64,000 bases of DNA from Schistocephalus solidus (lineage: Eukaryota; Platyhelminthes; Cestoda; Diphyllobothriidea; Diphyllobothriidae), in the NCBI GenBank assembly GCA_017591395.1, contig WEDG01007320.1, positions 1-64,000 of the forward strand, written 5' to 3'. Numbering within the stretch: the stretch's first letter is position 1; every line of letters begins with the position of its first letter. Of the stretch, positions 23,650-35,134 are shown piece after piece. The notes under the pieces were generated by a model, which was given only the letters and a program-made list of their open reading frames with translations, was not told the origin of the DNA and searched no databases. Both the position numbers and the translations under genes were made by a program.

Positions 23650-24140
23650 TATGAAATACGGCACTTAGACGGTTCGCAAGGAATGGGAAATGCAAAGATT
23701 GCGGCAAAGCTAAGTACTCCCTCTCCAGTAAGGGAACCTCAACGCTGCTCAACTCCGATGGAACAACACCTCTGACCATCCAGCCAAGATCTCCGACGCT
23801 GCAATTGACCGATTCCCCCAATAAGAAATGAACACCAACCTGGACCTCCTGCCCTCCCAGAAACAATTCGCGCCGTGCAACAACTCTCCAGCTGGAAAGC
23901 ACCAGGCTCTGTTGCGATCCCAATTTCAAGCTACAAACACGACAGCCCCGGCTGATAACAGAGCTTTCAATGATATTTCAGAGATTACGACTGGTACAAG
24001 TTTCTCGGGATTTATGGATGCAGCCAATGTTCATTTCTGCAAACGGCTACAGAGGCACTCCGCTGCTCAATCTAGTCCGAGAGATCTTAGCTCTCATTCT
24101 TCTTAATCTTAACGCCCAGCCCCCAGAGCAGGATAGAGCT
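23650..24140 (+). mobile_element. RTE-like LINE copy 4 (short fragment)
   Basis: Frames near 23787-23900 read ISDAAIDRFPQ, then MNTNLDLLPS and QQLSSWKAPG, the linker-to-RT-entry block seen at 12740-12890. Upstream is a degraded linker, and downstream scraps near 24060-24140 match the RT fingers (REILALILLN). It ends at the SINE-like family B copy. Confidence 0.7.
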
Positions 24141-24400
24141 GGTTGGCAAGGCTAATATGCCAGAAATTGTTAAATATTTATACCCACGTCTCTTGTCTTG
24201 TTTGCAATGCTCCTACTGTATTTCGGTCAATGGCCCACGTCCTGGAATCACGATAGGTTACACCCACCTTACGCCGTCTAATAAACCAGAAATGGTAATT
24301 TCTCCCTACCCTGCTTTGTCGGTAGTCGCCTTACGGCATATTCTACTAGTCGGTCTACGAATGCGTGCAGGATCTCCTAGGATGTACACAACCCCAGAAT
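24140..24400 (+). repeat. SINE-like family B tails, copies 5 and 6
   Basis: Two tail blocks in tandem: TTGGCAAGGCTAATATGCCA with GAAATTG (24142-24178), and CGTCTAATAAACCAGAAATG followed by GTAATTTCTCCC and GCTTTGTCGGTAG (24267-24330). Between them TCAATGGCCCACGTCCTGG resembles the family's head. Confidence 0.5.
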
Positions 24401-24404
24401 AATT

Positions 24405-25335
24405 AATTAATACAAGTACCTTTAGTTGGAAGTATTTTTTTGGAATATGAAGTTAATTTTTTAATATCACATGTCTTCCAAAGTTGACTGGCGCAGACGA
24501 ACAGCACAGGGGGATATTAAATGGACACACTGTCGGTCTGAGTGAATGAGAAGGCGTCCATCCCCGGATAGCCTGCCGTATGGTCATCTGTGAAAGATTA
24601 TATCATTGATGCACCACTGACAGATGGGATCTTACCTGTCTGCAATCAGGCACTCCTTCCTTCGCCGATAAGTAGCGACTGCATGAGCTGAACGTTTTAA
24701 TAAGTGCATAATTAAGCATGCTTACCCTTGCCTGCTGGTGCACATTTCCACACGCCGGGCTAAGATGGCTCAGTTTGGGCGCGATACTGCGTCAGTGTCA
24801 TGCGTTTGGTTGAAGGATACGGATAAGTCTGTTGCTGACAACTTTCGTACGGGAACGCGGTATCTACAATGTAAAGTAAGATGTATCATCTAGCATTCCA
24901 GCGTTTCTCGCTTGTGGTAAGTCAAGAAACAAGGTAATAGCAATCAGCACCTGTACGTTCATTATCAACTATACCATTAACACGACCAGTGAGGATCATT
25001 CTCGGCCTACACCGGTTTCCATGTCATAGTTGAGCCTTCTACCTCACCTGTGGCATTGTTGTCGTACGATTGAGCCAGCGCCTGCAACGCCTCCTAAATT
25101 ATATGACAAGAGTACTAAAAAGACTCGCTAAGGTTGGGTGGATTAAAATAGCTTGCCAAAAAAACGAAAAGCAGACTGCACATTAAGTGTCACTTCCAGT
25201 TACAAACATGCAAGACACAGACCATGTGGTAGAATGCACAATACCTATTAGTCTGGTAGGTGGCGTCCACCCGCACCGCATTCGAGTATTCAGCATACAT
25301 GGCCCTCAGAACCGGCGTCGCAAGGCGGGAAACCC
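24405..25335. other. No gene recognised
   Basis: No coding or repeat signal recognised. The stretch lies 3' of the FAR1-like gene on the minus strand and could hold its 3' UTR or further exons. Confidence 0.4.
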
Positions 25336-25338
25336 ACA

Positions 25339-26327
25339 TCACGACTTCTTGGCGTAGGCCGACACAAGCTTACTACTGCAAATGTGATTGTGGGCCAAAT
25401 TCAGAGCATTCACATGCAGTTCACCCCCAAGGTCGATAGCAGCGAAACGCGCCATGCAACCGAACTTCCGTGATCTATATTGTTTACAATAAAAGATAAA
25501 CTGCTTACCTTGAACTTGTCCTCTGACTACAGCTCTGAAACACTCCCGCATGGCAACAAACGAAGTACACGTACCGATACTTCAAAATATCAATGAGAGG
25601 GTGATTTGAGTGCAACTTAACGCTCAGTTTGCGTTTGAATTTCGTATTGGAAGCCTGCAAATTGAGAATTGTTATCTCCAGTTACCTTTTCGTACTCCCT
25701 CACCGCAGACATTAGGTCATCAAAACTCTTAAAAGCTCTTTCCTGCATGATCGTCTTAAATGCAGAACATAGGATACGGGTTTGTTCATGCACTGCAAAG
25801 AACGTTTATTATGAATTCCCTTCTCACTACTTTCTGGCGAGGACGGATGTCGTGAACCGACGTCCGCCAGCAGGGAACATTGGCTGTTCCGCTTAATGCA
25901 GGAGGGCTCGACTGGCACAGGCCCGTGATTATGTTCCGTCCTAAACGACGTGACTACGAGGAAGCCCTCCTTCTGGTGCATTATGTTGAAGAAGGCATCA
26001 CAGCCCACACGTCTACACAGACAATATAAGTTAACCAATATTTAGAACATACTTTCGAGTTGAGCTCAGCACACACACGTATTTACGACTGTAAAATACG
26101 AACCTAACTGCATTAGGGTGCACGGCTGGAAATTTGTGTGAATTCACTGGTTTGAAATGATAGCCAGTTTCCTATAGGAAATTTGTAAATAGAGCAACTC
26201 TAACCTGAGTAAAACGTTGGATTGCCTCTTCTAATTCAACGAAAGAGGTGAACTCGTGCCCATAAAGAAATCGTCGGAATGTCTCGGATACCGGTTCATC
26301 CATCTTCGTCTCCACCACGCTAGACAT
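25339..26327 (-). CDS. Putative multi-exon gene with two FAR1-like zinc-binding modules
   Basis: On the minus strand two copies of one module are seen. Module A: ATG at 26327, the helix-like FTSFVELEEAIQRFTQ ending at a CAG/GTTAGA donor (26205/26204), then near 26036-25900 YCLCRRVGCDAFFNI and VVTSFRTEHNHG. Module B: ERAFKSFDDLMSAVREYEK (about 25738-25686) with a GTAACT donor, joined in phase 0 through a GCAG acceptor near 25505 to FIFYCKQYRSRKFGCMARF, ending NLAHNH, a short tail and a stop at 25339. C..GC.A.F...HNH is the pattern of FAR1-type DNA-binding domains, known from MULE transposases and factors derived from them. The acceptor for module A's second exon is unclear and the exon 2 to 3 join is not fixed, so decay cannot be excluded. 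Nothing is seen of a transposase catalytic domain. Confidence 0.45.
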
Positions 26328-26559
26328 ACGCAAATAGTGCAACGCCCACGGACAAATACAATGAGCGATCACGTATACGGATTCCTAGGCTGGGATATAA
26401 CCAATCGTGATCGTGCAAAATGGTGAGTTAAAACTCATCATCCACATGGTAATGAGCGGTTCAATATTCCTAATTGTACGTTTTTCCAATACTTAAGAAC
26501 GTCCAAAAGCCCGCAATTCAATTTTTGTTTCCATTTGAGAAACAACTGTCCATGCAATC

Positions 26560-26735
26560 AAATTGTGTCAATGGTGGCAGTTTGCGCCTGGCTGACATAT
26601 ACCGCCGGCTTCGCATTTAACTTTCTCAGATCTACTGCTGTAAAAGTTGCTTTTATTGCCATTTTGGGTGGCTTACTAGGGAACTCGAGGGTGAAATCCT
26701 TATGCCCTCAATAAAGTGACTTCATTGACAGTTTT
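26560..26735 (+). mobile_element. CR1-like LINE family d 3' UTR (5'-truncated copy)
   Basis: ATTGTGTCAATGGTGGCAG, TTGCGCC..GACATATA, GGGAACTCGAGGGTGAAATC and CCCTCAATAAAGTGACTT follow, block by block, the 3' UTR after the complete copy at 42410-42560. It is a dead-on-arrival insertion containing only the 3' end. Confidence 0.65.
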
Positions 26736-26974
26736 CGAGGAATTTACTGCCTTCGAGATTTCAGTCTAGTGAACTTCCGTTATTAAGCTCTGGAGTTGAA
26801 TCGGAACCATTTTCATCCACACACGTCTACAACAGGAAAATAGCCCAAACGACCGATGTCCTCCTGACCCTTTCTTGTCAGGAACTCTACGATATTTCAA
26901 AATAGATGAATAGCTGAATCACTTCGCTACCTGCTCTAACCAGCCTCAAATGATTTTGAAGATGGAGAAGAATA

Positions 26975-27735
26975 TGGAGGTCAGTCAACTTAAGTCACTT
27001 TATTGAGGGAATTGGGCGTTGAACCTTGAACTCCCTATTCAAATTCAAAAATGACAATAGAATAAACATTTACAACAATAAATCTGACAACGGTAAATGT
27101 AGGGTCATCGATATGTGTGGCCAGGCGCAAGCTGGCGCTGCTGACACAATCTTCATAGGCAAAATGATGTAACCAACGAATACAAGGGAGAATAGAATGG
27201 CCATTTCTACCTTATTAGCCGTCATCAGCTACCCATACCCAAACTCAGGCGCTGCGGTGCCAGAAGCTTGAACTCGCGACCTGCTGGGCAGAAGTCCAAT
27301 GCTTTAAAAACTGCGCCACGAGCTCGGTGTCTTACCGATTTCGATTGCAATACTTACATTCTTCATTATATGTTCAATAGTTTCTCAGCAATTGAGTTGC
27401 TTATTTGCATAAAAAGGTATCAATATTTGCTGAAAGGACCACCTCGTCAGGGAGTGTGTTCCATGCTCCAACGACCCTCTGTGAAAAGGCGTTCCAACGG
27501 ACGACCGTGTGAACCAAATTCCTCGGCAGTTTAAAGAGATCACCCCGCAGATTTTCCGTCCCAGCCAATAAGAAGAAGTCAGCAAATTCTAGGGCTGTCT
27601 CGTGGCCTCTGACAATCCGGTAGGTTTGGATGATGTCACCGCGATGTTACCTGTGATTGAGAGGAATTAAATCAAGTTCAGCCAGTCTGGCTTCGTAAGG
27701 CAGATGAGTAAGCTTCAAAGATGAAGGCGGTTGGT
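26975..27735 (-). mobile_element. CR1-like LINE family d, C-terminus and 3' UTR
   Basis: The minus-strand translation gives LTHLPYEARLAELDLIPLN, DIIQTYRIVRGHETALEFAD and NAFSQRVVGAWNTLPDEVVL, the C-terminal domain seen at 42060-42350. The 3' UTR continues to 26975 with the AATAAAGTGACTT end. A SINE splits it at 27157-27353. It is 5'-truncated near 27735. Confidence 0.8.
27157..27353 (-). repeat. SINE (family A) inserted in LINE 3' end
   Basis: In plus coordinates the tail comes first (ATGGCCATTTCTACCTTATT, AGCCGTCATCAGC), then the tRNA-like body read on the minus strand: GCGCAG-type A box (degraded, CTGCGCCACGAGCTCG on plus) and the B box (TTGAACTCGCGACCTG on plus). It interrupts the LINE. 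The flanks ATGAAGAATGT and ATGAAGATTGT (minus sense) look like an 11-bp target duplication with one difference, consistent with insertion by LINE machinery. Confidence 0.75.
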
Positions 27736-27884
27736 TCAAATAGGAAGAGAAGTGAATTCTCGAACTTTAAACCGATTTCTTCGTTTCCTGTTGAAAATAT
27801 TAGCTTAAGTATTGACAATTTATTGAATTTCTACCTCATTATCAGCTGCACACACATGCAGCTATTGCAATTGCAAAAGGGTAA

Positions 27885-29850
27885 AATATAATTCAGTATA
27901 ATTCAGTATATAATTCAGTATATATAAGGGAGATAGGCAGAGCCTTTGAAAACCCTATTTACAGATAGACGCTAGCAAAACAAGCAAATGTTACATGGCG
28001 ATAGTCGTTTTAGTATATCAATCATTGCTGTCGACTAAATATATGTTCATCAAGTAAAAATGCATCAAGTCTTCTTTTAAACATTTCAACGCTTTCAGCC
28101 TGAACAACTGAGGCTGGCAGCTTGTTCCATTCGTCAATCACCCGTTGGGAAAAGAAGTTGGCCCGTACTTCAAGTTTGGCGTGATTTCTTTTCAGTTTGT
28201 ATTGGTGACCTCGGAGACTTGTCATGTTTGCCAATTCAAAAAGTTGGCCATCTGAAGAGCACAATCAACTCCTCTGACCAGTTTGAAGACTAAGATCATA
28301 TCCCTCTGTATTGCCTATAAGAGAGGAGGAAAAATTTTAAGTCTTTCTAGGCGGCCCCTCATAGGGTAGGCATTCCAATCCGCTGACTAGTTTCGTTGCC
28401 CTCCGTTGAACTTTCTCCAGCAGAGCGTAGTCATGTTTCGTCCAAGGGCGCCACGCCTGAACGCAATATTCCAACACCGGCCGGATAAATGTTCCATAAA
28501 CGCGCCCAAAAAGCTCTTCGTCAAAAATTAACGAAGGACCTCCTGATTGCGCCTAAGATACACATTGCTTTCTTTGCGATATTCGCACAGTGCGACGATG
28601 GTTTGAGAGTTGGTGTTATCCATATACCCAAGTCCTTTAGAATATTTACCTCCTGGAGTTGGTGACCACTGATGGAGTACTGGTATTCAAACTCAATCAG
28701 CCTTCTGGAACTAGACCGCAGTCGGATTATTTGGCATTTGTTAAGATTAAGGTTCAGCAGCCACTCATCACACCATGTTTGCAAGCGACCTAAGTTTTGT
28801 TGTAATTTTTCGCGCATCCTCCGGTTTTTCAATCGAGTTCCATAACTTCCAATCGTCAGCGAACATTACCTTCTCGCATGTCAGACAAACCAGGCAGTTG
28901 TTTACGTATATCAGAAACAAAAATGGGACCCAGAACGCTGCCCTGCGGAACTCCACTGTGAACGGTTTCCCCAGTGAGACTTGGTGTCTCCGATACAAAC
29001 ACGCTGGCGCCTGTCTGTGAGAAAGTCGGCCAACCATTTGAGAAGGTTGCCAGTCACACCCATTTGACGGAGCTTAAAAGATCAGACGTTTGTGTGGAAC
29101 CCTGTCAAAGGCTTTGCTAAAGTCAATGTAGACCGCATCGACTGACAAACCCATTTCTAATGATTTTGTCCAACTTTCCATGGATGTGAGCAAGTTTGTG
29201 AGGCAGGATTGACCACTTCGAAATCCATGTTGATATGAACTTAGCAAGTTATTCTCTTCAAGATGCCTCATCAGTTCCGTTTTAATAATCTTCTCCATCA
29301 TTTTGCAACAGATACTTGTGAGGCTGACTGGTCGGAAACTGTTTGGTGATGTCCTCTCTCCTCCTTTATAGATGGGGGTTATGTTGGCTATCTTCCACTC
29401 GGTAGGCAGAGCCCCCCGCCTCCATCGAACTTTCAAATATCTTGGAGAGCGGAAGGGCCAGCTGTTCTGTGAGTTCATTGAGAACTTTTGCGGATATACC
29501 ATCTGGGCCAGGTGATTTAGTGGGCTGTAGCTGTTTCAGAGTTTTTCTTACTGTGTCCATTGGGAACGACACCGTGCTTATTTTGTTTGTAGATGTGGCA
29601 GTACTGTAGTATTCATCCTCGTCAAAAAATGGTTCCTCGGTATACACGGACATAAAGAAATTGGATAAGAGGCAGGTCTTATCAGAGTTATCAATTAACC
29701 TGTTTCCCTGATTGTCTTTAAGACAAGGAATGCAGTCGCGATTTCGTTTTGCCTTATTAACGTAAGCATAAAACATTTTCGAATTTCTTGGTATGTCTTT
29801 TTAAACTTTTTCACCCTACATAGTCTCATTAAAGTTCTCGCAGATTTACG
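27885..29850 (-). mobile_element. CR1-like LINE family c (RT and C-terminus)
   Basis: Minus strand. Linker remnants near 29845-29760, then the RT entry LKQLQPTKSPGPDGISAKVL (near 29535), LPTEWKIANITPIYKGGERT (near 29400), NSFRPVSLTSICCKMMEKII, QHGFRSGQSCLTNLL, VYIDFSKAFDRVPHKRLI (motif A), a decayed motif B (FLIYVNNC) and VMFADDWKLW near 28870 with the FADD box intact. The thumb reads WLLNLNLNKCQIIRL, and the C-terminus (28264-28025) SLRGHQYKLKRNH, FFSQRVIDEWNKLPASVV. The 3' end is a short tandem tail. Endonuclease and ORF1 are absent. Frameshifts at about 29400, 29090 and 28830 split it. Confidence 0.88.
27888..27928 (-). repeat. Tandem 3' tail of LINE family c
   Basis: On the plus strand TATAATTCAGTATAATTCAG and then TATATAATTCAGTATATA: three to four units of an 8-12 bp repeat, equal to ATACTGAATT on the element's sense strand. 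The same tail, ATACTGAACTATACTGAACT, ends the plus-strand family c copy at 57957-57977. Confidence 0.75.
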
Positions 29851-30228
29851 TCAAAAGGACGGAATATAAAGGTTAATTCTAGAAATAAAGTTGAAATTTT
29901 GTAAGTTTACCTTATTTCCAGCGAAGAATAATTTGCCGTAACTGGTATACCAGTTCATATAATTTTTCATCCTGCATAGCGACTTCGCTAATTCTATTTT
30001 CAGTTTAAACTCGTTGCCTAGCAGATATTTGCTTGCAGTGCCTTGCTTAAAATACATATTTCAAATATAACATCTTTTATTTCGCAAAAAGTCACTAGTA
30101 ACAATTTTCCTTTCGTATTATCGATTTGAAAAATACTTATATTTTAAAATCAATATGAAACCCCAGTCAGTGCTTATACGCAAACATCCTCTTCGCGTAA
30201 AACTTCCACTAGATCAAACCACTATAGC
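29851..30228. other. No firm feature
   Basis: A 68-codon minus-strand frame (29851-30057) continues the orientation of LINE family c, but no motif is recognised. The rest is AT-rich. Confidence 0.4.
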
Positions 30229-31991
30229 ATGAAGAAATTAGACCTTGACGCCCTGGAAAACTTTAATACCTTTATGTCTAAATATTGTTCTCTCTTCACG
30301 ATCCTAGGAACCATTTTTGAGGGAAAGTTGTCCTCACTCACTTCTCAACAATGCGTTAAACTAGAGCCTTTTATAAACATGGTCAGTACCGAGTCAATTA
30401 ACCGACATAAGAGAAGTTTTAATTTTCTTTTAAAAAATGTCCCCAAGAGTAAAATCCCCCTGGACGTTGCATTTCATTTCCTTTACTCATACGGCTTTAA
30501 CTTTAAAGTCGCTGAAGCTAAAAGGTTGTCTTCCCGTAGCAAAAACCGCCAGTTCTGGTCAAACGTTTTTCAGTGATTGAAGTTGATTTTTTTGCTCGAA
30601 GCATGAGCACTCAGCTCAATATTTGAAAAAAAACAAGTTTTTTATCTGTAGGGATAAAACCCCAATGCAACGTCGGGTTTCACCCTCATTAGCAAACAAG
30701 AAGCCTTCGTCTACACCTTCAATATCAAAGTTATCTTAGAGGTTTGTCATGTAGCTAATGCAAGCCCACGGCCCTCAGGATCAACAGGAATTTCGATTCC
30801 AGCTGAATCTTCACCCGTTTACCTTGTTCATGGTTTGAGTGAAATTGTGTCAACGCCACTTCTTTCTCATCCCAAACAAACCATGCCTGCTATAGCTGCC
30901 AAATCTACTAAACCTAAGAAAACTCCTAGTAAATCTGCATCATTGGCTAATCCAGGCATTAAAATCAGTAATGTCATTACCGATGGGAAACCTGCTAACC
31001 CCTCAGCATCTACAACAGCTGCGAACGCTAACGTTAGCATCTTTCCCAACCGAAAAAGTGTCCAAAATCCCCAAATAATTAACGCTTCTAATTATCTTAC
31101 CAGTTTTTCGAAATCATTTATTCCTTTTTCAAATGCACGTTTTCCACCAATTTATGCTAAATGCCCTCAAAATCTCATTTCTATGCCACCCCATATCTTT
31201 TAAATGCCACAATATAGTCTTCCTTTCCAAGGTTTTCATCCAATTATGCCGTTGTACAATAATCTCAGTTCTCTTAACAATAAAATTTCAACAAATTGTA
31301 CACCAGAGCAATTTTGGTTCCCACCTTTCGTTTCTTCTTTCCAGTTTTCTTCTCAGCCACAAAATTATCCTTTTTTCTAAATACTGATGAGCGTAACCTG
31401 CAGCTCAGGAATACGCTCAGCTTAGTTTAACTCAATGCTAGATCAGTTGTAAATAAGATGGCTGAGCTTAGAACAGTAGCCTTTGAGCTTGATCCAGATG
31501 GGCTGTGCATCACTGAATCCTGGGCTTACTCTCTTATTTCTGACTCGACGCTTGCCATAGATAATTTCAATTTTTACCGACAAGACCGCGCTGAAAAACA
31601 TGGTGGTGGTTGCCACCTTTATATTAAGTCATCCTTTGTACATTTCCCTTTTCAGCTGAGCATTCCGTCCTTTTCTGGAAAGGTAAAAATGATGTCCACC
31701 CTCTCTTTAGGAATTTTCATCATGATCTGTTCACAAGTGAACACAAAATAATTCACTGTTTTTTTCCAGTCCCCCTTCTTACGAAGCCTGAGGTTAAATG
31801 CAATAACCTCGACTTTGCTAACACAAACCATGAAATGATAAATAATTTCGTTAGCACTCTAGATTGGCATAGCATATTCTCAATCAACGATCCAAACTTA
31901 TTCCGTGAGCTATTGCAGAGCCTCACAGAAAAAATCCAGACTTTTATCCCGTCTAAGATTTTTAATTTAAATACAGCTTCTTCTACTGTTT

Positions 31992-32036
31992 AGAATTTAG
32001 AATTTATATTTGGTTAGCACCGGGAAGGTACTGTCT
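31992..32036 (-). repeat. Inverted LINE family b 3' tail fragment
   Basis: TTTAGAATTTATATTTGGTT followed by AGCACCGGGAAGGTACTGTCT is the reverse complement of the family b 3' terminus at 35071-35115 (AGACAGTGCCTTGCCGGTGC, TAACCAAATATAAATTC), with about two differences. Only the last 40-45 bases of the element are present, inverted inside another copy of the same family. Confidence 0.8.
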
Positions 32037-32341
32037 AAGGTACTGTTCCTCATTTTCTCCAGAACAGACTTAAAAAATTACGAAAACAACTTGAAGATTC
32101 ATCTAAAAGCTCTTTGTCAGTTCATTTAAGGATTGCACAAATATTTCAATTAGCATCGAAAATAAGGCTCGCAAGAGATAAGCGTAGGGAGACTCGGGCA
32201 CTAAGTGATGGCAATTCATCCAAATCCGTTGCTAATATCTTCCATGTTCGGTCATCGGCTAAGTGTCTGAATGTAACTCCGCCCTTACTCGACTGTAACA
32301 AAAAAATTGTTACAGACGATATGGGAAAATCAGAGTTGTTA

Positions 32342-32867
32342 TGAATAAAGTTCTAACCACGTGTTCCACGCGCGTCCGTAGAATCTTCTAGAAAATGCGC
32401 CCCTTAAGGGGCGCGCGCGCGATTCTTCATCCTATTTATACGTCTAGCACTTAAACCTGATTTATGCTTCTTATAAAGTTAAATAACATTATAATATAGT
32501 TTAAACGTTAATGTAAGGAAAATATACATAGCTTTAGTTTGTTTTAATTCATTTCCCTAACACAACTCAACCAATCATCACCGGTGGGAGCCGACCTTGT
32601 CAATGGAGATGTTATAAATACGGCTGAGGAATGAAATCCTGGACCCCCGTTTTCCGGCCGCATCTTCGACCAGGAACCATCTCCGCAGCCCGTCCGTTGC
32701 TCCTCCCGGATCTCAACTGAACAGCCATCCAACGTACTTAGATTATTTTTGTACCTAGTTTCCCCTTCCCATTAGTTTCTAACTGTACTTAGGTTACTAG
32801 TATATTGTACACATCCACGTCTTCCTTTCCTTCTGGGTCGCTGCTTGTACGTCTCGGGCACGTTACA
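32342..32867 (+). repeat. Solo LTR (526 bp) with GTTA target duplication
   Basis: The segment starts TGAATAAAG and ends CGTTACA (TG...CA ends) and is bounded on both sides by GTTA (32338-32341 and 32868-32871). Removing it with one GTTA joins the LINE frame as ...KSELL/NSFFSNHF, matching a continuous RT N-terminal region. These are the marks of an LTR retrotransposon insertion reduced to one LTR by recombination. Inside are a TATA-like CTATTTATA (about 32430) and the 18-bp palindrome GCGCCCCTTAAGGGGCGC (32397-32414). Strand is nominal. Its internal region is not identified, and it does not resemble the LTR at 11.7 kb. Confidence 0.85.
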
Positions 32868-34858
32868 GTTAAATTCGTTTTTTTCCAACCACTTTACCAC
32901 TGAAACTAGCCCCACTCCCACAATTCATCTGCTTTCAACTTCGCTTCTAACAACCATTAATTTCTCGCCTTCATGTATTCAAAAGGAAATAGCTCACCTA
33001 AAAAATTCACATTCGGTTGGAACTGATAACATTCCAAACTCACTTATTAAACAGTTAAGGGATTTTCCACCTTTACTAAGCAAGTTATTCTCAGTATTTC
33101 TCGAAAAATGGTTTCTTCCCCGATTACTGGAAAACTTCTATTATAATACCAGTTTTTAAATCTGGTTCCCGCTTGGACATTCATAACTATCGCGGTGTTC
33201 ATAAAACGCCCTCTCTTGCTAAACTCTTCGAAAAACTAATTTCAAAACAAATCACGGAATTTTGCATAAGCAATCAAATTATCAACTTTTCCCATCACGG
33301 CTTCTTACCGGACCGCTCTTGTAAAACCTGCCACATGTCTTTTCTAAATCTACTAACCTCTCTTCGTAATGATTATCTGTCTGTGGTAGTTATCTATTTT
33401 GATCTTAGTAAGGCATTCGATAAAGTGCCTCATAAACGACTTCTAGCTAAACTAGAAGCTATAGGATTTCGTAGTCCCCTTACTGACTTAATAAGATCAT
33501 ACCTAAATGATCGAAAGCAAAACGTTTTAGTATGGTCCTCGTACTCAAGTGCTACCCCGAATGTTAGTGGTGTCCTTTCAAGGTACCGTATTAGGTCCTT
33601 TGTTGTTCTTACTGTATATAAATGATATTTCATCGATAGTTAAACATTCTTAATCTTTTATTTATGCTGATTACCTCAAATGCTTGTATTCCTTCTCTAA
33701 CTCTACGACCGAACGGTGCCTAGAACAAATTCATTCAGACTTAGACGCTCTTTTCGGCCTGGAGCTCCACATGGCTAATGGAGTTCTCACCTACTAAGTG
33801 TCGCTTCATGAGTTTTGGGCCTGTAAGGCTGCCGCAACCTCTTATCTTTGAAGGTTGCACTATGATTGAATGTTCCTTCATCAAGGACTTGGATCTTTCG
33901 CCTCATGCCGATAGAATTACGGCCAAAGCTGCTCAGATTTGCGGCTTTATTTCTTATAATTTCTACCTTCCTGAAATTAAATTAAGACTTTATCGTATGT
34001 TTGTACATCCCATTCTTGAATTTTGCTGTCCTTTCTTCGGTTTAATGAACGAATCTAGCCGTTCAAAAATTGAAATGTCTAAAGACATTTCACAAAAAAA
34101 CTCCTATTTCCGACTCTTTCAACTACTTCCTACTCAACAAGATGCCAGCTAATGAAGCTAAAATTTCTTTGGGTCAGGAGACTTGAAGCAGGCTTTTGTC
34201 TCCTTTTCCGAATTAAGAATAGTTAAACTCTCCCCAAGTTTTCTGTCATTACCCCCGTTAGTCTTCCTTATAACCTAAGACATTCTGCATTAATTATACC
34301 TCCCCCTGCATCCTCCATGTGTAAACGCTCTCTCTTATTTGCTTCTAGGTATAGTTTTCTTTGGAATTACTTGTCAATTGAAATTAGGTCCTTAACTAGT
34401 CTATCTGCATTTAAGCGAAGAATGCACATTGATCTTAACACTGATTCTATTAACCTTTTATTTTCCTCATCTTTTCCCAGTAGTTTTCCCCATGACTCGG
34501 AGAAAGGACCATCGGGAATTTAAGTGAACCTCTGGAAACTATATTTTCGCTACCTCGAGTCGCCCATTAACTATGATGTCTCCTTATATCACCAGTCATC
34601 CAAACGATGACGTCATTTGGACGTACACATTCAGTGGTCCACAGTCTAAAATGCTACCGTTGCTGTGGATACTTACCATCATCAGAATTAAATTCTTGAT
34701 CCTAAGATGCTTAGGACTTAATTTTATTGACGCATTTTCGTGAGATTTTGTTTCATACGTCTAAGTGATCAAGAACGAATTACCTCGACGTTTCATTATC
34801 TCATTCTGAAATGCTTCTACAATATTACCCTACTCTACCACCTGACCATTTTTTCCTA

Positions 34859-34945
34859 AGCAGTTTTTTTCTCCTACCTTCTTTTAAAAAATGAAGGCTT
34901 ATTGAACTCTGCCTCCATTTTGATTGTAGGAGTTTTTTTCACTGC
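34859..34945 (+). other. Conserved 3' UTR hairpin with poly-T internal loop (LINE b copy 2)
   Basis: CAGT (34861-34864) and CTCCTAC (34871-34877) pair with GTAGGAG (34926-34932) and ACTG (34941-34944), separated by T runs on both sides, as in copy 1 at 8943-9028. The stem next to the loop is one pair longer here (C-G), while the loop bases differ. Confidence 0.6.
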
Positions 34946-35134
34946 CTATTTTTTTCAGTTCACCATTAATTTTAAAACATCGCTAACTGTTGACATAGCA
35001 AGACAAGTTATGTATTTGTACATTTTATCTGCACACATTGTCATAACTTTATTTCCTTACTTATGTTTGCTTAGACAGTGCCTTGCCGGTGCTAACCAAA
35101 TATAAATTCTAAATAAATAAATGAATAAATAAAT

